DNA of 36,622 bases from Sphingomonas palustris (lineage in GTDB: Bacteria > Pseudomonadota > Alphaproteobacteria > Sphingomonadales > Sphingomonadaceae): contig JAMFSI010000107.1 in assembly GCA_026225215.1 (NCBI GenBank), positions 1 through 36,622 on the forward strand, in the 5' to 3' direction. This document shows, in pieces, positions 24,261 through 31,408 of the stretch. Every line of letters starts with the position of its first letter. Positions within the stretch are counted from its first letter, which is position 1. The translations under genes were made by a program, and so were the position numbers. The notes beneath the pieces were generated by a model that did no database searches, had not been told where the DNA came from, and was given only the letters and a program-made list of their open reading frames with translations.

Positions 24261-24767
24261 ATGTTCCTCAAGGGCCACATGCAGAACGCCTATGTCACGC
24301 ACGATCTCGAAAAGGCGGTCGAGATGGTCGGCAATACCTATGGGTTTGAAAGCTGGCAACGCATCGATCCCGACATGGTGGTGAACACCGTCCACGGCGA
24401 ACGCCCGCTGCAATGCCGGGTCGCTGCTGCCTGGGCGGGCGGAGTCAATATCGAGATCATTGAGCCGGTCGGCGGCTATGTCGATCACTACGTGTCGATG
24501 CTGCCGGAGGATCGGGCGGACTGGGTGCCGCGCTTCCATCATGTTTCGCTGCGGCGTGACAACGAGGTCGAGATGCGGGCAGAAATCGCCCGGCTCGGCC
24601 TGCCGCTGGCATTCGAGGGGCCGTTGTCCACCAAGGACAAAATTCCCAGCCTCGTGTTCGTTTATCTCGATGGCCGCGCCACGATCGGCCATTATGTCGA
24701 GTACACCTGGAAAAGTCCCGAAGGCTGGGCGTTTGTCGGCTGGCCCGAAGGTCGGCCGGTGTGGTGA
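24261..24767 (+). CDS. VOC-family protein B
   Basis: A 168-residue paralog of VOC protein A with the same order of features: QNAYVTHDLEKAVEMVG, then VAAAWAGGVNIEIIEPVGGYVDHYVSMLPED, then PRFHHVSLR and IGHYVEYTW. The candidate metal ligands His in FHH, Glu in IEP and Glu in YVEY are kept in both copies. A clear site (GGGAGAAG at 24249-24256) precedes the ATG, 16 nt after the P450 stop. The start of the next SDR follows its stop by 5 nt. Two diverged copies in one operon suggest two related steps or a heterodimer. Confidence 0.82.
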   Translation: MFLKGHMQNAYVTHDLEKAVEMVGNTYGFESWQRIDPDMVVNTVHGERPLQCRVAAAWAGGVNIEIIEPVGGYVDHYVSMLPEDRADWVPRFHHVSLRRDNEVEMRAEIARLGLPLAFEGPLSTKDKIPSLVFVYLDGRATIGHYVEYTWKSPEGWAFVGWPEGRPVW

Positions 24768-24772
24768 ACGCC

Positions 24773-25531
24773 ATGTCGACAGGAAGGCTGGCGGGCAAGC
24801 GCATCCTCGTGGCCGGGGGGGGCGGCAATCTCGGCGGTGCGATTGCGCGGGCCTATGCAGCCGAAGGCGCGGACCTGGTGCTGACTTCGCTCGATGACTT
24901 GCGGATCGGCAAGATCGCCGCCGAGTCGCGAGAATTGGGGCGGCGCGCCGTCTGCCATGCCGCCGATCTCACCGACGAAGCGGCGATCGATCGGCTGGCA
25001 ACGGCGGCGTGGGACGCGTTCGGCGGGATCGACGTGGTGTTCCTGTCGAGCCAGCCGGAGCAGCCGAAACTCGGCGACCTGCTCTCGACCAGCGATGCCG
25101 ACTGGAAGATCTGGTTTCAGATCATGGTGTGGGGGCCGCTGCGGCTGATGCGCAGTCTGGCTCCAAAGATGATGGCTGCGGGCGGAGGCGCGGTCGTGAC
25201 CGTCACCTCGTCGACCGGGGACGATCCGCAGCCAGGGTTCGACGCATACGGGCTGGGTAAGAGCGGGCTGTGGTGGCTGACGCAGTACATGGCGCGCGAA
25301 TGGGGCCAGCACGGCATCCGGGCAAATGCCCTGCAGCCGGGGATGGTTGCGACGTCCGGCAATGCTACGGAACTAGAGGCTGTAGTCCGCGAAACCGGCC
25401 TGCTCAGCCGAACATCACTCGGCAGGGTCGGTAACAACGAGGATTGCTTGGGAGCTGCAGTGTTCCTGGCTTCGGACGAGGCACGATTTGTCTCTGCTCA
25501 AAAGCTTAAGGTCGATGGTGGACGCTTTTGA
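24773..25531 (+). CDS. Short-chain dehydrogenase/reductase 3
   Basis: A 252-residue SDR with an altered cofactor motif: AGGGGNLGG at residues 14-22 instead of TGxxxGIG. The catalytic set is present: Ser in TVTSSTG, and Tyr159/Lys163 in YGLGK. NAG is replaced by SSQ (VVFLSSQPE), which is unusual for an active classical SDR. ATG 24773 is preferred, 5 nt after the previous stop; an in-frame GTG at 24761 would overlap VOC protein B. It is the last gene of the operon. The stop at 25529-25531 is followed by 470 nt without a supported gene. Confidence 0.85.
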   Translation: MSTGRLAGKRILVAGGGGNLGGAIARAYAAEGADLVLTSLDDLRIGKIAAESRELGRRAVCHAADLTDEAAIDRLATAAWDAFGGIDVVFLSSQPEQPKLGDLLSTSDADWKIWFQIMVWGPLRLMRSLAPKMMAAGGGAVVTVTSSTGDDPQPGFDAYGLGKSGLWWLTQYMAREWGQHGIRANALQPGMVATSGNATELEAVVRETGLLSRTSLGRVGNNEDCLGAAVFLASDEARFVSAQKLKVDGGRF

Positions 25532-26002
25532 CGAACTGATGCCAATTACTCAGATTTGCCATTCCACGAACGGCCGATCGGCAAACATGCATTAACAAAC
25601 CCGCCATTCCGGATCGTCCGCAGGCCCAGCCAGGCTAGGACCAATTTTGCCCGATCGATAAACGTCCGCTTCTAGTACCCTAAATTCGCTGACGAGCGGC
25701 AACAATTGTGAAGGGTTTCGGGCGCTTGCGTACGAAAGCCTCCAGTGCAGGAACCCGCGGGCCCCACGCGGCGGTCTATGGGTAAATGAGCTTTGGGATG
25801 GTTTGGGGCGGCACCCGCTGGTGATCCGGCAGCGCAGTAACTGACCCGATCGAGGTGATTTTACGTCGTGTGAGATGACGATCAACGACGGTTTCTGCGG
25901 CTTCTCTGGCCAGCGCCGCGCTCGATTTGGGTATACGCATGCGTTTCCCCGCCGGCCAAGGTGCGTTCGATTTGGCCGCCAGATCAGACAGGCCATGCCG
26001 GG
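25532..26002. other. Gene-free stretch between the catabolic operon and the IS91 fragment
   Basis: I see no supported gene here. The part nearest 26002 probably belongs to the terminal region of the IS91 element, because the transposase reads leftward into it. The left part may hold the operon's terminator, but no convincing hairpin with a T run was found. The IS end cannot be placed by eye. Confidence 0.4.
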
Positions 26003-26560
26003 TCATGGCGCGATCTCCCGGGCGGGTGACGTTGGTTGCGGTGGCGCGCGGGGCTGGCACCAGCGGGCGAAAGTTTCAACGATGGTCATGTGTCCGCCGC
26101 AGCACGGGCACGGCGGACGATTGTCGGGCAACTCGTCGGGATCAGGTTCTGCGATCGGCGTGGCAACACCGAGTAACCTGCGGGCAAGCGCCAGGCTGTC
26201 CCTGCGCGCGGAGCTGGACAGCAGCCCGTAATGCCGAATGCGGTGGAAGCCGCGCGGCAGGACGTGGATCAGGAAGCGGCGGATAAACTCTTCGCTCGCC
26301 AGCGTCATGACCTGCTGGCGGTCGGCACCATCGCGGCGATAATCCTTGTAGCGGAAGGTGACACCGGCCTCGTCGAAGGCGATGAGCCGCCGGTTGGAGA
26401 TGGCGACGCGGTGCGTGTAACGCGAGAGATAGGCCAGCACCGCCGGCGGTCCGGCGAAGGGTGGCTTGGCATACACCACCCAGCGCTGCTTGCGGACCGG
26501 GGCAAGGTAGCGCAGGAACACTTTGCGTTCGGCCATACCGGCCATCCGCAGCCTCGAGCG
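26003..26560 (-). pseudogene. IS91-family transposase, C-terminal fragment
   Basis: About 185 residues of the C-terminal half of an IS91-type (Y2/HUH, rolling-circle) transposase, with the signature VVYAKPPFAGPPAVLAYLSRYTHRVAISNRRL, the segment VTFRYKDYRRDGADRQQVM, and EEFIRRFLIHVLPRGFHRIRHYG. The N-terminal zinc-binding part is missing; the recognisable homology begins near FLRYLAPVRKQRW. The frame stays open to the right as far as 26731, but there it runs antisense to the methylase and is not transposase. A CxxC pair near the end (PCPCCGGHM) may be a zinc site. The right border with the methylase lies near 26530-26565. Confidence 0.85.
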
Positions 26561-26563
26561 TGA

Positions 26564-27552
26564 TGTCTTACCGGCTGGGAATTTGCCGAGATCGACCAAA
26601 TGATTGAACAGCCTGTCAAGGTTGAGCAGCCGCAGCAAGAGGTGCGCGGCGATCCCCTTGATACGGATATCCCTGAGCCACCTGCCGTATCCGTCAGCAG
26701 GATGGGCGACCTCTGGCTGATGGACGAACATCGCCTCTATGTCGGATCCGCGTTGCTGCCGGAAAGCTTCGAGGTCCTAATGGATGGGCGAAAAGCCTCC
26801 ATGGTTTTTCAGGATGCGCCCTACAATGCGCGCATCAATGGCCATGTCAGTGGCCTGGGCAAGGTTCAACATCGTGAGTTTGCCATGGCATCGGGGGAGA
26901 TGTCGGCTGATGAATTCAAGCAATTCAATGCCACTAATTTGAAGGCGATCACGCCGCACCTGGTCGATGGCGCGATTCTCGCCATGTGCATGGACTGGCG
27001 CGGCGCGCTGGCGCTGCAACTGGCTATGATCGAAGCTGCATTAGAGCAGATCAACCTCGGCGTGTGGGTTAAAACCAATGCGGCATGGGCAGCCTGTACC
27101 GATCGCAGCATGAGCTGGTGTTCATTGCCAAGCATGGCAAGGCCAAGCATATCAACAATGTCCAGCTGGGCAGATTCAAACGCTATCGAACCAATGTGTG
27201 GCGATATGCAGGTGTGAACACGTTCGGGTGCGGCAGAATGGAGCAACTCGAAGCTCATCCCACCCCAAAGCCCATCCCACTCGTGGCTGATACAATCCGC
27301 GATGTCAGTCACCGCGGGCAGATCGTGCTCGACAGCTTCATGGGCTCGGGCACGACGCTGCTCGCTGCCGAGCGCACCGGTCGCATCGCATACGGTATGG
27401 ACATCGATCCTGGCTACATCGATGTTTCTATCGCGCGCTGGGAGAAGATGACCGGCCGCGAGGCTCGGCTCAAGGCGACCGGGAAAAGCTTCGCGGAGAC
27501 CAAGATTGAGCGCAAGCGGGCCACTCCGCTTGACAATGAATCTCTGCTTTAA
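26564..27552 (+). pseudogene. ParB-type site-specific DNA methylase, truncated and frameshifted
   Basis: Remnant of a beta-class adenine/cytosine-N4 methylase that normally follows a ParB-like domain. Homology begins at LTGWEFAEID (26567 on), the end of the ParB-like part; everything before it is replaced by IS91 sequence. Catalytic motif IV reads FQDAPYN where DPPY is expected. Near 27081 one G is missing: the first frame leaves sense after VWVKTNA, and the sense resumes in the next frame with MGSLYRSQHELVFIAKHG, on to NVWRYAGVNTFG, HPTPKP and motif I FMGSGTT. A stop lies just upstream (26561-26563). With three lesions it cannot be functional. The DUF5681 gene follows, a pairing I recall in sphingomonad mobile regions. 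Confidence 0.85.
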
Positions 27553-27615
27553 CTAGCTGGTAAATAGCGATAAAGTGCGTTTCGCGCTTGCGAATCGGTC
27601 GCGCTCAGGATAGAT

Positions 27616-27652
27616 GATGCACCGCCGCCTCTAATTGGGGCGGCAGTGCATC
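27616..27652. other. Hairpin between methylase remnant and DUF5681 gene
   Basis: GATGCAC (27616-27622) pairs with GTGCATC (27646-27652), then one mismatch, then GCCGCC (27624-27629) pairs with GGCGGC (27639-27644). A smaller hairpin (CCTCC 27702-27706 with GGAGG 27714-27718) follows. They may separate transcripts; no T run is seen. Confidence 0.4.
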
Positions 27653-27802
27653 CCGCGCATCCTCACAGCAGCAAGCGACCCTGCACGACACGACGTTGGA
27701 TCCTCCTTTTCGGGGAGGTTTCGACATGTTCCTACCGGGAACTGTGTCGGCCGTTGCCTTGTGCTTCTGCCCACGGTCCCCCTTTGATTGCGGAGGAAGA
27801 CC

Positions 27803-28531
27803 ATGAGTAAGTATGAACCACGCGGCGGAGGTAGCACGCCGATCGACCAATCAAGCAAGCCGCGGCTCAGTCCACCGGCGCGCAGCCGACCCACTCCAAA
27901 TGGGACCGGTCGTCCTCCCAATGCAGCCGGCTCGCCACCCGCGGCCAAGGTCGAACTGCCAAAGGCGTCAGGGCGGGGCACACAGAGCGATCGACAATCT
28001 GCTCGCGAGAAGAAACAGCCTGCCGGCAATTATGAAATAGGATATGGCCGCCCACCAGTCAAAAACCGCTTCCAGAAGGGCAACAAACTTGGTGGCCGCA
28101 AGTCGGGTTCAGAAAACCATGACACCATCCTGCGCCGTCTCTTTGATGAGAAGCGACAAGCGCGGATCGGCGGAAAGGTGAAAACGATCAGCACCCGCGA
28201 ATATGTTCTGATGTCATTTATCAAACATGCTGCCGAGGGGAAGGTGGCTACCCTCAAAGACGCAGTGTCTGAGAGCGCGCGCTTGTACCCGGCCGCCCAG
28301 GAGCAAGGTTCGCAGCCCGCCCCAGAGGAGCTGACCGCGACGGACCAGGCGATCATTGACTGGTTCGCGGACGAACTGCGTGCCCGTAATCAAAAAAATG
28401 GCAACCGGGCCACCAGTCGCTGCGCCGCAGCTGGGTTTGTTCGTCTCTCTTCGCCTTCGCCTCGCTCATTGCGAGCGCGGCCTGCTCCTCTGAAAGTCGG
28501 CGCGCCAGGAGGACACGGTCCGTGGTCTTAG
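27803..28531 (+). CDS. DUF5681-domain protein, C-terminus possibly altered
   Basis: A 242-residue protein with a Pro/Ser-rich basic N-terminus and a DUF5681 core at about residues 80-150: YEIGYGRPPVKNRFQKGNKLGGRKSG, then DTILRRLFDEKRQ, VKTISTREYVLMSFIKHAAEGKVATLKDA. The motif GYGxPPxxxxFxKGxxxG is the family mark; its function is unknown to me. GGAGGAAG precedes the ATG at 27803. After about residue 198 the tail turns Arg/Ser/Pro-rich without domain character, right after a run of seven A (28392-28398). A different frame looks more coding from there, so a slip in the A run may have changed the natural end. Confidence 0.7.
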   Translation: MSKYEPRGGGSTPIDQSSKPRLSPPARSRPTPNGTGRPPNAAGSPPAAKVELPKASGRGTQSDRQSAREKKQPAGNYEIGYGRPPVKNRFQKGNKLGGRKSGSENHDTILRRLFDEKRQARIGGKVKTISTREYVLMSFIKHAAEGKVATLKDAVSESARLYPAAQEQGSQPAPEELTATDQAIIDWFADELRARNQKNGNRATSRCAAAGFVRLSSPSPRSLRARPAPLKVGAPGGHGPWS

Positions 28532-28616
28532 CTTCCAGTATCCCTATCCAGGGCTAACCATTGACGATTTCCCGCCTGTCATACCTGCGGTGCAGATTGT
28601 CTCTGACGCTGCATGA
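28398..28616 (+). pseudogene. Short coding remnant in a second frame after the A7 run
   Basis: From ATG 28398 the frame reads MATGPPVAAPQLGLFVSLRL to GLLL, has one in-frame TGA at 28491-28493, and then continues with RQEDTVRGLSFQYPYPGLTI and DDFPPVIPAVQIVSDAA before TGA at 28614-28616. The second half looks like real protein. It is either a small gene broken by a stop or the original tail of the DUF5681 frame. The family is not recognised. Confidence 0.28.
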
Positions 28617-28870
28617 TTCTTCAGCAGCTAGCAACGCAATATATGGTCCGCTTCAACAGGTCTGGCCAAAAAGCTGCCCATCGATCTGCGACGCAATTCC
28701 GGTCGCTTCGGAGTCCGGATTGCTCACCTGATTTCCGCGGTTTGATGTGTATTTAGATGTCCTCGAAACCATTCATTGCGCCCACATTATCACCCCACCA
28801 GATGCGGCAACCTCAACCGCGTGCCGCGCCTACAGCCGACCGAGACCTATAACTAGTACCCAATCTCACC
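28617..28870. other. Non-coding stretch, part of a larger gene-poor region
   Basis: I see no gene or strong structure here. Together with 29075-29331 it surrounds the DUF488-like remnant, and both parts look like decayed accessory DNA. Confidence 0.35.
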
Positions 28871-29074
28871 ATGGCCATGCGCGGCGCGCCCAGATTACGC
28901 AGGATAGTTGGAACTGCCGGAAGCGCGGGCACGATGGCGCTGTTGCGTGGATTTTCCGCAGAGCGGGCGAAGGCGCAACTATGCTTTGTGCGCGAGCCAG
29001 CCCATTGTCACCGATCGATGCTGGCTGCCGCGATGCCTCCTGAGGCCGAGGTCGGCGGGGCCGTTGGCCGGTAG
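28871..29074 (+). pseudogene. DUF488-like C-terminal remnant
   Basis: A 67-codon frame whose second half, LLRGFSAERAKAQLCFVREPAHCHRSMLA, resembles the end of DUF488 proteins, where a strand leads into a C/F-x-R/E-x-P-x-x-CHR motif. The domain is normally over 100 residues longer, and no sense sequence for the rest is seen upstream, so this is a fragment at best. The tail after it is low complexity. Confidence 0.33.
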
Positions 29075-29331
29075 CAATGCCGTCACTTCCGAAAAACCGT
29101 GGTTCACCCGACTCCCGCCGAGTCCAGTCCGATACCAGGATTGGGGTCGCAGTCGTCCGACTACGCGTTTGATAGCGCCGCTGTGCTCGACATTTGGCCT
29201 GACTGCGCATAGCCGATCTTCGCACGCGGCGACGAATTCACTCGTTACCCGATGGGCCAACGTCCTCCAAATGAACGGGCCGCGACTTTGGGAAGGCGGT
29301 ACATCCAAAAAGGCATTCATTCGTCCCTAAG

Positions 29332-29371
29332 ATCTCGGTTGGGCACCTCGTTGCGGTCGCCCAGCCGAGAT
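29332..29371 (-). terminator. Terminator-like hairpin after the GSP17M-like gene
   Basis: ATCTCGGTTGGGC (29332-29344) pairs with GCCCAGCCGAGAT (29359-29371) over 13 positions with one G-T pair. It starts 6 nt past the stop of the minus-strand gene. The T run after it is short, so it may work as a 3' stabiliser or a Rho-independent terminator. Confidence 0.65.
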
Positions 29372-29376
29372 TGAGC

Positions 29377-30003
29377 CTAAAACGTGGTGGCCCGCTCCGC
29401 TTCGATTTCGGCATCCGAATACGGCGCGGCACCTTCGTCAAAATGGTCCCAGCCACGCTCACGGTAAGCAGCGCCGCGTTGGTGGATATCGACAAATGAA
29501 ACACCGTTGAGCGCCGTCGTCGCAGAGGCCCATTTGTCATCAGCGATCTTGGCGCTTACCAGCGTGCCGCCACGGCGGACACCCTCGGCATAAATTTCAG
29601 CTTCTTCCTTGCTCACACCCTCGTTGGTGAGGGCTCCCACTATACCGCCCGCGCCGGCGAGCACGGCGCCACCCACGAGAGCGCCGACGGCAGCGGAAGC
29701 TAGCCAACCGGCCGCGACGACCGGCCCGAGGCCAGGTATCGCCAATAGACCTAAGCCTGCGAGTACACCGCCGCCCGCGCCCAACACCCCACCAAGCGCC
29801 GCGCCGGCACCGGCGTCACGCCCTGCTGCTTCCCCTGCCGTCAGATCCTTTGGTTCGCGCACTTTAGCATTGGCGTGTTTGCGATCAGATTGATGCGATA
29901 CCAGGCTGATATCGCCGTGCGGAATACCAACGCGCTCAAGTTCGATAACGGCGCGTTCAGCCTCCTCGAAGCTGTCAAACAGCCGCGTAATAATATGGCT
30001 CAT
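29377..30003 (-). CDS. Glycine-rich stress-type membrane protein (GSP17M-like N-terminus)
   Basis: A 208-residue protein. Residues 1-40 (HIITRLFDSFEEAERAVIELERVGIPHGDISLVSH) match the general stress protein 17M/YflT-like domain. Residues about 64-128 are a Gly/Ala-rich hydrophobic zone (GAALGGVLGAGGGVLAGLGLL, VVAAGWLASAAVGALVGGAVLAG) able to form two glycine-zipper helices. After that, EEAEIYAEGVRRGGTLVSAKI returns to a ferredoxin-like strand pattern. AAGGA lies eight bases before the ATG. It is 41 nt after the PepSY-like gene on the same strand and probably shares its EcfG-type promoter. The role in stress is inferred. Confidence 0.75.
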   Translation of the reverse strand: MSHIITRLFDSFEEAERAVIELERVGIPHGDISLVSHQSDRKHANAKVREPKDLTAGEAAGRDAGAGAALGGVLGAGGGVLAGLGLLAIPGLGPVVAAGWLASAAVGALVGGAVLAGAGGIVGALTNEGVSKEEAEIYAEGVRRGGTLVSAKIADDKWASATTALNGVSFVDIHQRGAAYRERGWDHFDEGAAPYSDAEIEAERATTF

Positions 30004-30044
30004 TTTGAATCCTTTCGCGGATTACGGGATAGAGAAATAGCTCA

Positions 30045-30368
30045 TCAACGGGCCGAAACATTGCCTTTGTAGTCGAGGGCGATGTGGACAGCGTGACCGT
30101 GGCGCACAGCCTGGGCTTGCCAAAGACCGTCATTATCTAGCGCCAAGCCGGAAACATGCTGGTAACCGGCCTTTTCCAGACGATGCTGAGCTTCACCGCT
30201 GGTGAAGGAATTGTGCCCCTTGTCGAGCCGGCCATGGATGACACGATTGGGCGACTTTATAGCAGGGTTGTGCGTCGCATGCTCATCGGGCGCCGGCTGA
30301 GCATACGCTGTGTCCGCAGCTCCTATCAGAATGCCCAGTGCGAGCGCAAAGCGCGTGAGTTTCCTCAT
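30045..30368 (-). CDS. Exported PepSY-like small protein
   Basis: A 107-residue protein. Residues 1-22 form a signal peptide (MRKLTRFALALGILIGAADT, then AYA before QP). The mature part has a His-rich linker and a PepSY-like half: NSFTSGEAQHRLEKAGYQHV, then LALDNDGLWQAQAVRHGHAVHIALDYKGNV. Such domains are thought to act as inhibitors or binding modules in the cell envelope. The ATG at 30368 is chosen for its AGAGGA site and because it puts the signal peptide first; an upstream frame extends to 30590 but would bury it. An EcfG-type promoter lies about 30-55 nt upstream. Confidence 0.75.
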   Translation of the reverse strand: MRKLTRFALALGILIGAADTAYAQPAPDEHATHNPAIKSPNRVIHGRLDKGHNSFTSGEAQHRLEKAGYQHVSGLALDNDGLWQAQAVRHGHAVHIALDYKGNVSAR

Positions 30369-30398
30369 GATTTTCCTCTCCATTTTGAATAACATAGC

Positions 30399-30423
30399 AA
30401 CTCCGCGCTGCTGCGAAGGTTCC
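30399..30423 (-). promoter_or_regulatory. EcfG-type general stress promoter
   Basis: On the minus strand GGAAC (30423-30419) is followed after 17 nt by GTT (30401-30399), matching the alphaproteobacterial EcfG pattern GGAAC-N16-cGTT except that the base before GTT is A rather than C. It lies 31 nt before the PepSY-like start codon, a suitable place for a promoter with a short leader. Confidence 0.6.
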
Positions 30424-30485
30424 ATTTTGGTTCGCGTAGCTGGCGGCTGCGAACTCATTCGCCGGCATCTTTGAGTTGTCAGTGG

Positions 30486-30503
30486 CAGTCTCGATCGAGA
30501 CTG
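30486..30503. promoter_or_regulatory. Perfect 18-bp palindrome
   Basis: CAGTCTCGATCGAGACTG is fully self-complementary. It lies between the CsbD-like gene's terminator and the EcfG-type promoter of the PepSY-like gene, 63 nt upstream of the -35 element. It could bind a dimeric regulator. No identical copy was noticed elsewhere in the window. Confidence 0.45.
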
Positions 30504-30568
30504 TAGAACGGAAAAGCGCCGAACCCTGGATTGCCGGTTGGGGATGGAATGATACAACACATAAAATT

Positions 30569-30588
30569 GCCCCCGCCGAAGCGGGGCC
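30569..30588 (-). terminator. Intrinsic terminator of the CsbD-like gene
   Basis: A GC-rich stem (CCCCGC 30571-30576 with GCGGGG 30581-30586) around a tetraloop, followed on the minus strand by AATTTTAT. It begins 8 nt past the CsbD-like stop codon. Confidence 0.75.
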
Positions 30589-30596
30589 AATATGTT

Positions 30597-30776
30597 TTAC
30601 TTATGGCCGGACCCCGGAGGGCTGGTCTTGGGGGCTTTGCCATCTTCGACACGGCCCTCATTACGGAGATCCCGGCCCTCTTGAGCTTTCGCCTTGCTTT
30701 CAGGAGATTTGCCGTGTTCGTTGAGCTCTTCTTTGACCTTACCGGCCACTTCCTTGATTTCGCCTTTAATGCTCAC
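30597..30776 (-). CDS. Small CsbD-like stress protein
   Basis: A 59-residue, very hydrophilic protein starting at GTG 30776 with AAGGA seven bases upstream and ending at TAA 30599-30597. It begins MSIKGEIKEVAGKVKEEL and goes on with Lys/Glu-rich repeats (KSPESKAKAQEGRDLRNEGR), then a Pro/Gly/Ser tail. The GEIKEVAGKVKE pattern is that of CsbD-like proteins, small stress-induced proteins of unknown mechanism. The gene is easily missed because of its GTG start and short length. An intrinsic terminator follows directly. It lies next to two other stress-type genes on the same strand. Confidence 0.75.
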   Translation of the reverse strand: MSIKGEIKEVAGKVKEELNEHGKSPESKAKAQEGRDLRNEGRVEDGKAPKTSPPGSGHK

Positions 30777-30899
30777 GGTCGTTCCTTACTTGAGCCACAT
30801 TTCAAGCGTGACCTCGGTAAAGCGCTCCATACGGCGATTAGATCCATTCAATTTGTATCTTTCGGTAATCTAAAAGAGCAGACACCAGCTTTTTGCATC

Positions 30900-31276
30900 A
30901 AACGGATCGATGCTGCTTAAGAGCACCCACAAAGCATCCAGAAGCGTCGATTATCGGCAGTTCGCCACGCATGATCGATGCAGCGCCGTCGTCGCGAACG
31001 CCTCAAAGATTTCCCTTGCCGCCTCCTGCAAGATCAACTTGCCGAGCATCAGGTCAGAGATTGCTCGCCTGGAGATGGGGCTCCTGCTCAAGATCCTTCA
31101 TCCGTCGCGCCTGGCCGGTGTTTAGCCGCTATATTCCTTGCACCAGCGATAATAGGCCTGCTCGGCAATCGCGATCCCGATACGCATCGGCCGTCGTGCC
31201 GCCCTGCGCGAGCACGATCTCCGCTTCACGCGTGTTTGTCGATAATCTCTTCTGGCTTGTGTCTCTTGTGTATTGC
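30900..31276 (-). pseudogene. Decayed IS3-family transposase (orfA and start of orfB)
   Basis: Read on the minus strand and allowing frame changes, the orfA protein is recognisable: KRHKPEEIIDK, REAEIVLAQGGTTADA, a helix-turn-helix end with EQAYYRWCKEYSG, then MKDLEQE and finally AISDLMLGKLILQEAAREIF. The start of orfB follows in another frame (RRRRCIDH, RGELPI, QHRS) and stops near 30900. At least three frame breaks and the loss of most of orfB show it is dead. No terminal repeats were found. It is the only content I see in the gene-poor interval 30777-31408. Confidence 0.75.
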
Positions 31277-31408
31277 CAAACTCCTTCCCGATCCAAAAAA
31301 CAGAAATTTTGAAACATTCGGAAGGGGCAGATCAGTTCCCCGCAGCAAAATTTAGCGGCATATTAACTCATATTAGCTAGCCCAAATGAACCTTAGGGCT
31401 GAGTTGAA

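Noticed and set aside
29081..29331. Short open frames on both strands
   Set aside because: None has a domain, start context or consistent codon pattern. Likely decayed DNA.
30369..30590. N-terminal extension of the PepSY-like protein
   Set aside because: It would bury a clear signal peptide and its ribosome site and span the EcfG-type promoter and a palindrome.
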